A program made the position numbers and the translations under genes. The notes beneath the pieces were generated by a model. The model was not told where the DNA came from and ran no database searches. It was given only the letters and a program-made list of their open reading frames with translations. Shown piece by piece: positions 8,668 through 16,670 of a stretch of 64,000 nt of DNA. Origin of the DNA: Aurantimonas aggregata (lineage in GTDB: Bacteria > Pseudomonadota > Alphaproteobacteria > Rhizobiales > Rhizobiaceae); the NCBI RefSeq assembly GCF_010500835.1, contig NZ_JAAAMJ010000003.1, positions 286,475 to 350,474 on the forward strand, given 5' to 3'. Position 1 is the first letter of the stretch. The number at the start of each line of letters is the position of its first letter.

Positions 8668-9576
8668 ATGGCATTTCCCTCATCCGTCCGTATCGTCGAA
8701 GTCGGGCCGCGCGACGGGCTTCAGAACGAAGCCAAGGCGATCCCGGCGGAAACGAAAGTCGAGCTCATCGACCGCCTGGCCGCCGCCGGCTGCCGGACGA
8801 TCGAGGCCGGTAGTTTCGTCTCGCCCCGCTGGGTACCCCAGATGGCCGACACGGCGGTGGTTCTTTCGAGGATCCGCCGGCACCCGGGCGTGTCATATCC
8901 GGTGCTGGTTCCCAACATGAAAGGCCTGGAAGCCGCTATTGACAGCGGCTGCGAGGATATCGCGGTGTTTGCGTCGGCCTCGGAGACGTTCTCGCGCCAC
9001 AACATCAACTGCTCCATCGACGAAAGCCTGGAGCGCTTCGCACCGGTCCTGACGGCGGCGCACGGCCATGGGATCAAGGTACGAGGCTACGTATCCTGCG
9101 TGCTCGGCTGCCCCTATCAGGGCGCGGTCGCTCCGGAGAGCGTCGCGGACATCGCTCGCCGGCTCTTCGCGGCCGGCTGCTACGAAGTCTCGCTCGGCGA
9201 CACGATCGGCACGGGAACGCCGTTCGCGGCGATGAAGATGGTCGAGACCGTCGCGCAAGACGTTCCGCTGAGCGCGATCGCTCTGCATTTTCACGACACC
9301 TGCGGTCAGGCGCTCGCAAACATCTATGCCTGTCTCGGCCTCGGAGTCTCGGTCGTCGACTCCGCGGTCGGCGGCCTCGGCGGCTGCCCCTACGCGAAAG
9401 GCGCCAGCGGCAACGTCGCCACGGAGGATCTTCTCTACATGCTGAACGGCATGGACGTGGAAACCGGAGTCGATCTCGACCAGATCGTCAACGCGGCGCT
9501 TTTCGTCTCACGCGTTTTAGGAAAACATCCCAATTCGCGTGTCGCAAGCGCAAGGCTGACACAGGCAAATTGCTAG
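8668..9576 (+). CDS. mvaB: Hydroxymethylglutaryl-CoA lyase
   Basis: 302-residue DRE-TIM metallolyase that cleaves HMG-CoA to acetyl-CoA and acetoacetate. 'EVGPRDGLQNE' (11-21) carries the metal/catalytic R15-D16; H207 and H209 in 'ALHFHDTCG' are metal ligands; 'GLGGCPYAKGASGN' (236-249) holds the essential C240. I chose ATG 8668 because homologues begin a few residues before the RIVEVGPRDG block; ATG 8641 in frame is possible, and neither has a strong ribosome-binding site. Together with mvaA it forms the two-step mevalonate-to-acetoacetate route known from P. mevalonii. It is co-transcribed with the MocR gene (37-bp gap). Confidence 0.95.
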   Translation: MAFPSSVRIVEVGPRDGLQNEAKAIPAETKVELIDRLAAAGCRTIEAGSFVSPRWVPQMADTAVVLSRIRRHPGVSYPVLVPNMKGLEAAIDSGCEDIAVFASASETFSRHNINCSIDESLERFAPVLTAAHGHGIKVRGYVSCVLGCPYQGAVAPESVADIARRLFAAGCYEVSLGDTIGTGTPFAAMKMVETVAQDVPLSAIALHFHDTCGQALANIYACLGLGVSVVDSAVGGLGGCPYAKGASGNVATEDLLYMLNGMDVETGVDLDQIVNAALFVSRVLGKHPNSRVASARLTQANC

Positions 9577-9774
9577 AGCGCTATGCTGGCAGCGTGGGCT
9601 GACGGCAGTCTGGACGAAGCGCCTATTCTCAACCTCTAAGAGGCCATCAAAGCAATCGGAGGAGTCGGCGATGACCCAGATGGCTGAGCCACATCGCACA
9701 GGCGTTCCGATTGCTGGAAGTCGACAGCGGCGCTTCCGGCCGCAGAGAAGTGGCTATGAGGAGGGAAGTGCGAG

Positions 9775-10788
9775 CTACTTCCCAGCCTTTGACTTGTCCA
9801 TCTTCACGCTCGTGTCGAGGAAGCGCGTCGTGAACATCGTACCGATCTCAAAAGGCTCGTCGATGCTGATATATGTGGAGACGAGTTCGTAGTCGCTTTC
9901 GAGGCGCGCGCCGTCGATCCAGCCGAGAGCTTCGGTCGTGGTGAAGTCGTCGGTCATCAGCGACTTGATGCGCTCCCACTGGTCGCGCTGAACCTCAAGA
10001 TCGAGCCCGGAGGCGCCCGCCATCAGTGCTTGGAGACAGGGATCGACGTCTTCCACACAGGCCGCGAAAGCGCGTTGGCTGACCTTTACGAAGGATGCAA
10101 CGGCAACCTCATTCGCATCGAGGAAGTCACCGTTGACAACGATCGAATTGCCATACGGGTTCAGCCCGAGCTCCGACCAGGCGACGTAGCCGAGGTCATC
10201 GCCGAACTCGCGTAGCTTCAGGTCGTGCTCGTTGTAGAAGTCGCTGATGATCTCGACCGCGCCACTCTTGAGCGAGGGCATCTTGGCGGGAGGGGCGATG
10301 TTAACGAAGTTGACGGAGTCCGGCTCGATGCCGACGGCCTGCGCGAAGGCTGGCCACATCACCCGCGAGGCGTCGCCCGGCGGGTTGCCGATGCGGTTCT
10401 CAGGAAAATCCTTCGGCCCCTCGATGCCGGAGCTCTTCAGCCAGTAGAAACCCTGCGGTGTGTTGGCGTAGACGCTCATGAGGGCCACCAGATCCGCGCC
10501 CTTTCCCCGGGCGACCATCGCTGTCGCGAGATCGGAAACTCCGAACTCCGACGCCCCTACACCGACCTGCTGCGCTGAAGCCGCCGACCCGCGCCCGACC
10601 TCGATCGAGAGTTCGAGCCCCTCATCCGCATACCAGCCCTCCTGGAGAGCATAGTAGTAGGGAGCGTGGTCCGCTGTCGGTGTCCAGTTCAGGACGAGCG
10701 TCACCGCTTCCTGAGCACCCGCAGGAGCGCCGGCACAGGCAAAGCTTGCAACGACAGCGGTCGAAAGCAGGAATCGATTCACGGGCAT
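9775..10788 (-). CDS. NMT1/THI5-like ABC substrate-binding protein
   Basis: 337 residues with signal peptide 1-25 (AGAPAGAQ). The mature N-terminus 'LVLNWTPTADHAPYYYALQE' and 'GLELSIEVGRGSAASAQQVG' are the NMT1/ThiY-SsuA signature used for pyrimidine precursors, aromatic sulfonates and similar compounds. It is transcribed away from the TetR gene; permease (11660-12469) and ATPase (15421-16206) of the same transporter class lie in the divergent operon, so the system is complete but split. Two cysteines (CVEDVDPC) may form a disulfide. The ligand is unknown. Confidence 0.88.
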   Translation of the reverse strand: MPVNRFLLSTAVVASFACAGAPAGAQEAVTLVLNWTPTADHAPYYYALQEGWYADEGLELSIEVGRGSAASAQQVGVGASEFGVSDLATAMVARGKGADLVALMSVYANTPQGFYWLKSSGIEGPKDFPENRIGNPPGDASRVMWPAFAQAVGIEPDSVNFVNIAPPAKMPSLKSGAVEIISDFYNEHDLKLREFGDDLGYVAWSELGLNPYGNSIVVNGDFLDANEVAVASFVKVSQRAFAACVEDVDPCLQALMAGASGLDLEVQRDQWERIKSLMTDDFTTTEALGWIDGARLESDYELVSTYISIDEPFEIGTMFTTRFLDTSVKMDKSKAGK

Positions 10789-10879
10789 GTGGCGCTCCTT
10801 GTTGAGACCGGCCGCGTCGTTCGGTTGTCCGCCCGGTGGGGAAAGACTAACAACGGCTTTGAAGAACCGTCAAGAACCA

Positions 10880-10897
10880 CTCAACTGGTTGGTTGGT
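10880..10897. promoter_or_regulatory. TetR operator, copy 1
   Basis: CTCAACTGGTTGGTTGGT matches the better site at 11562-11579 in 13 of 18 positions, including the shared TCAACT and TGGTTG blocks. It lies in the divergent 111-bp gap and ends two bases before the TetR start codon, so binding would block both the binding-protein promoter and TetR expression. Confidence 0.6.
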
Positions 10898-10899
10898 AG

Positions 10900-11556
10900 A
10901 TGAGCTTGCAGGTGGGAGAACGCCCGACACGTCAGCCCGGCGCGAAGCGCAATCCGGAGGCGACTCGGCGTGCGCTCCTCAAGGCCGCCCGCGCAGAGTT
11001 CGCGGCCAAGGGGCTGGCGGGCGCGCGGGTCGACGAGATCGCCGCCAGCGCTGGCGTCAACAAGCAGCTCGTCTATCACCACTTCGGCGATAAGGCCGGT
11101 CTCTACCTCAAGGTTCTCGAGGTGCTCTACGAGGAGATCCGGAAGCGCGAGCATGCGCTGGAACTCGAAGGGCTGGAGCCGGAGGCCGCCATCCGCAAGC
11201 TGGTCGAGGCCTCCTTCGACCACCTTGCAGACCACCCAGATTTCGTCGCGCTCTTGGCCGACGAGAACCGACACGGGGCCTCGCACATCAAGGGGTCGGA
11301 AAAGCTGACGGCGATGCACTCGCCCTTCGTGGCGCTGATCCGCGAGACGCTGCGCAAGGGCGAAACGGCCGGCGTCTTCCGACAGAACATCGACCCACTT
11401 CAACTTTACATCTCGATCGCCGGGCTCGCCTTCTTCTTCTTCTCCAACACACCCACGCTTTCCGCGATCTTCGACACCGATCTCTCTCTACCGAAGGCAA
11501 TCGAGGCCCGTCGAGGCCACGTCGTGGATCTGGTGATGAGCGCTCTTCGCCCATGA
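10900..11556 (+). CDS. TetR-family transcriptional regulator
   Basis: 218 residues. The HTH spans about 25-70: 'ALLKAARAEFAAKGLAGARV' then 'DEIAASAGVNKQLVYHHFGD', a classical TetR recognition helix. The C-terminal half resembles the RutR/YcdC group in spacing, including a hydrophobic 'ISIAGLAFFFFSNTPTLSAI' helix. The start ATG is directly behind operator copy 1, and a poor ribosome-binding site leaves the exact start open. Copy 2 lies just 3' of the gene, before the permease operon, indicating autoregulation plus control of that operon. The inducer is unknown. Confidence 0.88.
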   Translation: MSLQVGERPTRQPGAKRNPEATRRALLKAARAEFAAKGLAGARVDEIAASAGVNKQLVYHHFGDKAGLYLKVLEVLYEEIRKREHALELEGLEPEAAIRKLVEASFDHLADHPDFVALLADENRHGASHIKGSEKLTAMHSPFVALIRETLRKGETAGVFRQNIDPLQLYISIAGLAFFFFSNTPTLSAIFDTDLSLPKAIEARRGHVVDLVMSALRP

Positions 11557-11561
11557 CCAGT

Positions 11562-11579
11562 GTCAACTAGATGGTTGAC
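11562..11579. promoter_or_regulatory. TetR operator, copy 2
   Basis: GTCAACTAGATGGTTGAC has perfect 6-bp arms (GTCAAC/GTTGAC) around a 6-bp centre. It lies 6 bp after the TetR stop codon and 80 bp before the permease start, in the likely promoter of the 11660-16206 operon. Confidence 0.68.
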
Positions 11580-11659
11580 TAGCTCCCGATCCTCCCGCAA
11601 GCTCTGTCGAACTGATCGCCCGCCGACGTTTCGGAGGGAGAGGCAGCGGAGCCTTCCAA

Positions 11660-12469
11660 ATGTCGGCTATCGATCTGGACAAACCGGCCGGTGACGCGCT
11701 CGCGGAGCGGCGCTCGAGCGACCTCAGGCAGGCCGGTATCATCGTCGCTGTGCACCTCGCCTTCCTCCTGGTCTGGCATCTCGCCTGCGAGTTCCTCGCG
11801 ATCCCCACCTACATTCTTCCCTCCCCAGCAGAGACCTTCGCCACGCTTGCCTCGTCGCAATATAGCTGGGTGTCGAACTCCCTCGTCACGGCCGCAGAGA
11901 TTTTCGGCGGCTACGGGCTCGGCCTTATCGTGGGCGTGGCGCTGGCGGTTCTCTTCTCGTGGTCGCCGCTCCTGACCGTCGTTCTGATGCCGCTCTTCGT
12001 GACGCTGAACATGATCCCGAAGGTCGCGCTCGGGCCGCTGTTCATCGTTTGGTTCAGCTACGGTATCGTGCCGAACATCGTCATCGCCTTCTCGATCTGC
12101 TTCTTTCCGATCCTCCTCACCACGGTGCGCGGGCTTCGCGAGGTGGAGCCGGACCTTCTCGACCTCGTGAAGTCCTTGCGGGGCTCGCGCTGGCAGCTCT
12201 TCCGCAAGATCCAGCTTCCCGGCGCATTGCCTTACGTCTTCTCCGGCATGAAGGTTGGCGCGATCCTCGCCGTCGCCGGAGCGACGGTCGGCGAGTTCAT
12301 CGCTTCCGAACGTGGCCTCGGCTACCTGATGATCCAGGTCCAGGCCTCGCTCGATACCGCGGCCATGCTTATGGCCGTCATCCTTCTCACTTTGATCGGC
12401 GTCGCGCTTTACGGACTCGTCCTGCTTCTGGAGCGCCTCGTCGTCGTGCAGGACGAACGAATCTCATGA
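11660..12469 (+). CDS. NitT/TauT-type ABC transporter permease
   Basis: 269 residues with about six membrane spans. The cytoplasmic EAA loop is visible: 'LRGSRWQLFRKIQLPGALPY' at about 175-194, typical of SsuC/TauC permeases. It begins the five-gene operon 11660-16206 downstream of the TetR operator and overlaps the next gene by ATGA. It works with the NMT1-like binding protein (9775-10788) and the ATPase (15421-16206). Confidence 0.9.
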   Translation: MSAIDLDKPAGDALAERRSSDLRQAGIIVAVHLAFLLVWHLACEFLAIPTYILPSPAETFATLASSQYSWVSNSLVTAAEIFGGYGLGLIVGVALAVLFSWSPLLTVVLMPLFVTLNMIPKVALGPLFIVWFSYGIVPNIVIAFSICFFPILLTTVRGLREVEPDLLDLVKSLRGSRWQLFRKIQLPGALPYVFSGMKVGAILAVAGATVGEFIASERGLGYLMIQVQASLDTAAMLMAVILLTLIGVALYGLVLLLERLVVVQDERIS

Positions 12470-13515
12470 GTCTAATCGAGCCGCTCGACGCAGCCAACCT
12501 TCCTGACCGGATCGACGATGTCGATCATCTGGAGCGCCTGCTCTGCCAACCGACGGCAGACCTGATCGCAGATCTTCGGGCCATCGAAGGCGACATCATG
12601 GTGCTCGGAGTCGCCGGCAAGATGGGTCCGACCGTCGCCGGACTCGCCAAGGCGGCTGCTCCAGACCGGCGCGTCATCGGCGTTGCCCGCTTCAGCGAGC
12701 CGAAGAGCCGGGAGAAGCTTGAGGCGATGGGCGTCGAGACGATCACCTGCGACCTCCTCGACGAAGCGGCGCTTCAGGCGCTGCCGAAAGCTCCGAATAT
12801 CGTCTTCATGGCCGGCCGCAAGTTCGGAGCGTCGGGCGACCAGAGCCTGACCTGGGCGATGAACGTCCATGTTCCTGCGCTCGTCGCACAGGCGTTCCCG
12901 AGTGCTCGCATCGTCGCCTTCTCCACCGGCTGCGTCTATCCGTTCGTCGACGTGACGAGCGGCGGCGCGAAGGAAGATTTGCCGATCGATCCGCCCGGTG
13001 AGTACGCGCAGTCCTGCGTCGGCAGGGAGCGCATGTTCGAGTATTTCTCCCGCAAGCTCGGAACGCCGGGTCGGCTGTTCCGGCTGAACTACGCGATCGA
13101 CATGCGCTACGGTGTCCTTCACGACATCGCCGCCAAGATCGTTGCCGGCAAGCCGGTCGACGTTGCAATGGGGCACGTCAATGTCATCTGGCAGGGTGAC
13201 GCGGCTTCGCAGGCGCTTCGCCTCCTGCGGCATACCACTACCCCGACAACGCCGATCAACGTTTCCGGTCCGGAGACACTGGCGGTACGCGATTTGGCCG
13301 TCCGTCTCGGCGAGAAACTCCGTCGCGAGCCGATTATCACGGGAACCGAAGCCCAGAGCGCTTGGCTTGCGGACACGGCCGCCGCACAGGCGCTCTTCGG
13401 CGAGCCGCTCGTCGACGTTGAGCAGATGATCGGCTGGACCGCCGACTGGATGGCCCGAGGCATGCCCAGCCTCGGTAAGCCGACAAAGTTCGAGGTTCGT
13501 GATGGACGCTATTGA
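12466..13515 (+). CDS. Extended-SDR-like NAD(P)-binding protein lacking the catalytic Lys
   Basis: 349 residues. The start ATG at 12466 overlaps the permease stop. A Rossmann motif 'GVAGKMGPTVAGLAKAA' is at 48-64, and 'VAFSTGCVYPF' (150-160) matches the Ser/Thr active-site strand of UDP-sugar epimerase-type SDRs. The expected YxxxK is 'YAQSC' (Y180, C184): Tyr is present but Lys is replaced by Cys. It might therefore be a non-classical dehydratase, an isomerase or a binding protein. The gene is inside an operon with a DapA-like enzyme and a GNAT, and probably acts on the imported compound. The reaction is not predictable from the sequence. Confidence 0.8.
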   Translation: MSLIEPLDAANLPDRIDDVDHLERLLCQPTADLIADLRAIEGDIMVLGVAGKMGPTVAGLAKAAAPDRRVIGVARFSEPKSREKLEAMGVETITCDLLDEAALQALPKAPNIVFMAGRKFGASGDQSLTWAMNVHVPALVAQAFPSARIVAFSTGCVYPFVDVTSGGAKEDLPIDPPGEYAQSCVGRERMFEYFSRKLGTPGRLFRLNYAIDMRYGVLHDIAAKIVAGKPVDVAMGHVNVIWQGDAASQALRLLRHTTTPTTPINVSGPETLAVRDLAVRLGEKLRREPIITGTEAQSAWLADTAAAQALFGEPLVDVEQMIGWTADWMARGMPSLGKPTKFEVRDGRY

Positions 13516-14341
13516 GACGACTGCCGGCGACCTTTCGGCGGGCGAGTCGACACGCGGCGTCGAGCTCTCGAGCGAGGCGCACTGGAACCAGACGCCCGAG
13601 GATTGGCGCCACTTTCTGGCACGCGGACACGTTCTCTGCGAACGCGACGGCGGCGGCCGTGCGATCGCGACGGGCGGCCTAATGACCTATGGCGACGTCG
13701 CCTGGATCGGCCTTGTCCTCGTGACGCCGGCTTGGCGGCGGCGGGGTCTCGCAACCCGCCTGATGCGGCGCTGCATGGACCTTGCGGCCGAACAGGGCGC
13801 CCTCGCCGGCCTCGACGCGACACCCGACGGAGCAAAGGTATACGAGGGGCTCGGCTTTCGGGCCATCGACCGCCTAACACGCTTCCGGCGCGCGGTCGAT
13901 GAGTCGGCGGGTAGCGCCCCTGGCGAGGAATTGTTGACGCCCGACGCCGACGCGGTCGATCGCCTGTGCGCGCTCGACGCTGGCGCCTTCGGGGCCGATC
14001 GCTCGGCACTGCTCGCCGATATCGCTGCACGTCCTGGCGCTCGCCTCTATCGCGCCGACGACGCGGCCGCTCTCGTTAGACTGGGCCGCACCGCCCGGCA
14101 CGTCGGGCCGCTCCATGCCGGAAGTGAGGAAGCCGCCACTCGGCTCCTCGCCCGCATCCTCGAAGAAGAGCGGGGACCGCTATTAATCGATTTCTTCGAT
14201 CGCCATTCCACCATTGCCGCCTGGCTGGCGAAGCAGGGCTTCAGCGGCGAGCGGCCGTTCCTGCGCATGACCCTCGGCGGAGCGCTTCTTCCCGGCAGCC
14301 CGGACACTGCATTCGCCGCGGCCGGTCCGGAATATGGTTGA
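13502..14341 (+). CDS. GNAT-family N-acetyltransferase
   Basis: 279 residues. The N-terminal half is a GNAT domain: 'WIGLVLVTPAWRRRGLATRL' contains the acetyl-CoA pyrophosphate-binding R-x-x-G-L/A motif. The C-terminal half (about 140-279) looks like the extra domain of the YitH-like/Acetyltransf_18 architecture, ending 'AWLAKQGFSGERPFLRMTLG'. I chose ATG 13502; a GTG at 13499 is adjacent. It overlaps the upstream stop by 14 bp and precedes the DapA-like gene by 21 bp, so it is translationally coupled. It may acetylate a pathway intermediate or detoxify an amine; the substrate is unknown. Confidence 0.85.
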   Translation: MDAIETTAGDLSAGESTRGVELSSEAHWNQTPEDWRHFLARGHVLCERDGGGRAIATGGLMTYGDVAWIGLVLVTPAWRRRGLATRLMRRCMDLAAEQGALAGLDATPDGAKVYEGLGFRAIDRLTRFRRAVDESAGSAPGEELLTPDADAVDRLCALDAGAFGADRSALLADIAARPGARLYRADDAAALVRLGRTARHVGPLHAGSEEAATRLLARILEEERGPLLIDFFDRHSTIAAWLAKQGFSGERPFLRMTLGGALLPGSPDTAFAAAGPEYG

Positions 14342-14362
14342 GATCAAGGTCGGAGACCTCTC

Positions 14363-15424
14363 GTGACGCTGCATCGTTCCGAACTACCGTCTCCCGTCGC
14401 CCAGCGCCTTGCGCAGGGCACGGTGATCCCCGCTCATCCGCTCGCACTCGACGCAACCTACAAACTCGACGAGCGCCGGCAGCGGGCGTTGACCCGCTAC
14501 TATGTCGACGCCGGTGCCGGCGGCCTCGCGGTCGGCGTCCACACCACTCAATTCGCCATCCGTCAGGTCGGGCTCTACGAGCCTGTGCTTTCCCTCGCAG
14601 CACAGGCTGCCGCCGCGTGGACGGAGCGACCGCTCGTCATGATCGCCGGGCTTGCAGGCCCGACCGAAAGCGCGGTGGCGGAGGCACGGACCGCAGTGCG
14701 TCTCGGCTATCACGCAGGGCTCCTCAGTCTCTCGGCGCTGCGGGAGGCCAGCGAGGACGAGCTTGTCGAGCACTGCCGGGCGCTCGCGGGCGAGATCCCG
14801 CTGATCGGCTTCTATCTCCAGCCCTCGGTCGGCGGGCGCGTGCTCGGCGCGTCCTTCTGGAAACGCTTTGCCGAGATCGACAATGTTGTCGCTATCAAAA
14901 CAGCGCCCTTCAACCGCTACCGCACGCTCGACGTGATCCGCGGCGTCGTGGCGGCCGGCGCAGCCGACCGCATCGCGCTCTACACCGGCAACGACGACCA
15001 CATTGTGCTCGATCTAGCTCTGCCGTTCGACGTCCGCCACGAGGGTCGAACGCATCGCATCCGCTTCAAGGGCGGCCTCCTCGGTCACTGGTCGGTCTGG
15101 ACCAAGGGGGCCGTCTCCCTCTTCAGCCAGGTGGAGGCCGCCGTCGCGTCTGGGGTCCTCGACGAGGATCTCCTCGCCCTCGATGCGCGGGTAACGGACT
15201 GCAACGCTGCATTCTTCGATGTCGCCAACGATTTCGCCGGCTGCATCGCCGGCTGCCACGAGGTGCTGCGCCGCCAAGGGCTTCTCGAAGGCATCTGGTG
15301 CCTCGATCCGACTGAGGCGCTGGGCACCGGCCAAGCAGCGGAGATCGATCGCGTGCTCGCCGAGCATGCCGATCTCTCCGACGACGCCTTTGTCGCCGGG
15401 AATCTCTCGCGGTGGTTGGCATGA
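14363..15424 (+). CDS. DapA/NAL-superfamily (dihydrodipicolinate synthase-like) enzyme
   Basis: 353 residues, longer than DapA (about 290). TIM-barrel features of the class I aldolase family are visible: Schiff-base K179 in 'NVVAIKTAPFNRYRTLDVI' and a Tyr at 151 in 'GFYLQPSVGG', where DapA has YNxP. The phosphate/keto-acid GxxGE/T loop of true DapA is not evident ('VDAGAGGLAVGVHTTQF' instead). This suggests a lyase or hydratase-aldolase on a different substrate. Start is GTG 14363. It overlaps the ATPase gene by ATGA. Family assignment is sound; substrate unknown. Confidence 0.84.
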   Translation: MTLHRSELPSPVAQRLAQGTVIPAHPLALDATYKLDERRQRALTRYYVDAGAGGLAVGVHTTQFAIRQVGLYEPVLSLAAQAAAAWTERPLVMIAGLAGPTESAVAEARTAVRLGYHAGLLSLSALREASEDELVEHCRALAGEIPLIGFYLQPSVGGRVLGASFWKRFAEIDNVVAIKTAPFNRYRTLDVIRGVVAAGAADRIALYTGNDDHIVLDLALPFDVRHEGRTHRIRFKGGLLGHWSVWTKGAVSLFSQVEAAVASGVLDEDLLALDARVTDCNAAFFDVANDFAGCIAGCHEVLRRQGLLEGIWCLDPTEALGTGQAAEIDRVLAEHADLSDDAFVAGNLSRWLA

Positions 15425-16206
15425 GCGTAGAGCCCTTCATCCACCTTCAAAACGTGCGAAAGATCTACCGCACCGCGGGCCGCGAGTTCCTCGCCGTCTC
15501 GGACGTCACGCTCGATGTCGCGGAGGGCGAGATGGTCTCGCTCGTCGGCCCCTCCGGCTGCGGCAAGACGACGGTCCTGAAGATCCTCGCTGGTCTCCAC
15601 GACGCGGATGGCGGCACCGTTTCGATCGGCTCAGCGTCGAGCCCGTTCGAGCCAGGCCGGGATGTCGGCATGGTGTTCCAGCAGGCGCTGCTCTTGAAGT
15701 GGCGCACCGTCCTCGACAACGTGCTCCTGCCCGCAGAGATCATCGGTCTGCCGATGAAGGCTGCCCGCGAGCGGGCGCGCGACCTCCTGGAGATGGTCGG
15801 CCTCGGCCGGTTCGGAGACAAGTACCCGCACCAGCTTTCGGGCGGCATGCAGCAACGCGCCGCGATAGCGCGGGCCCTCGTCCATGATCCAAAGCTAATC
15901 CTAATGGACGAGCCCTTCGGCGCGCTTGACGCCCTGACGCGCGAGCAGATGAACCTCGAGATGCTGCGGATTTGGAGCAGGAGTCGCAAGACGATCGTCT
16001 TCGTCACCCATTCGATCCAGGAGGCGGTGTTCCTCGGCACGCGATGCGCGGTCCTGACCGCGGGCCCTGCGCGGATGGCCGATACCTTCGCGATCGAGCT
16101 CGATGGTCCGCGTAACATCGGCATCAAGACTTCGCCAGCGTTCGGTTCCTACACTAGCCGCATCTACGAGCAGCTCGGCTTTCGGGAGACGTCACCGGCT
16201 GGCTGA
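15421..16206 (+). CDS. NitT/TauT-type ABC transporter ATP-binding protein
   Basis: 261 residues. Walker A 'GPSGCGKTT', signature 'LSGGMQQRAAIARAL', Walker B 'LILMDEPFGALD' and the switch 'FVTHSIQEA' are in order; the last motif ('HSIQEAVFLGTR') is characteristic of the SsuB/TauB/NrtD group. The ATG at 15421 overlaps the upstream stop. It ends the TetR-controlled operon and completes the transporter formed with the permease at 11660 and the binding protein at 9775. Confidence 0.93.
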   Translation: MSVEPFIHLQNVRKIYRTAGREFLAVSDVTLDVAEGEMVSLVGPSGCGKTTVLKILAGLHDADGGTVSIGSASSPFEPGRDVGMVFQQALLLKWRTVLDNVLLPAEIIGLPMKAARERARDLLEMVGLGRFGDKYPHQLSGGMQQRAAIARALVHDPKLILMDEPFGALDALTREQMNLEMLRIWSRSRKTIVFVTHSIQEAVFLGTRCAVLTAGPARMADTFAIELDGPRNIGIKTSPAFGSYTSRIYEQLGFRETSPAG

Positions 16207-16670
16207 ATAAACGACCGTTTACAGGAACGCTCGCCGCACTGTTGATCGACTGACATGGGCGCCATGTAGATCAACGGATTTCGGCAGGACAGGGCCGACT
16301 GCCGACAGCCAGCCTTCGGGCACCTCCCGTTGAAAGCTGCCATTTGGCTCCGGACCCTCGTCGATTAAAGGGACCGTCGCTTCGGTCCTTCAGAGCACAC
16401 ATTGGAGTTTAAAGAATATTTGCCCGCGCTCGAAGAGCGCTTTTTAGATTATGTACCTTGGTGGTGAATGCCTCCCGGATTAAAAAGTAGATCTGAAGTA
16501 TAGGCACCATCGATGGGGCGTGAATTTAATCATCTGCAAGTACTCGTAGCTGAACGTTGGCAGAATCAAATGAGCGGTTGATCTTATTCACGGTCGCGAG
16601 GATGAATCCGTTTGAGCTTGCCGCCTGACAAATCGGTTTGATGCCGCTGGATCGAGGCGCGTGATTCCGA
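16207..16670. other. Intergenic region; nested palindrome, no gene
   Basis: No convincing coding frame. Just after the ATPase gene, GTTGATC (16241-16247) and GATCAAC (16269-16275) flank CATGG-GCG-CCATG (16254-16266), a nested palindrome that might act as a terminator or protein site but lacks a T-run. The part around 16400-16560 is clearly AT-richer than the surroundings. This is where the convergent operons 11660-16206 and 24533-16671 meet. Confidence 0.5.

Noticed and set aside
16241..16275. Nested palindrome after the ATPase gene as a rho-independent terminator
   Set aside because: No T-run follows on either strand; kept only as a remark in the intergenic entry.
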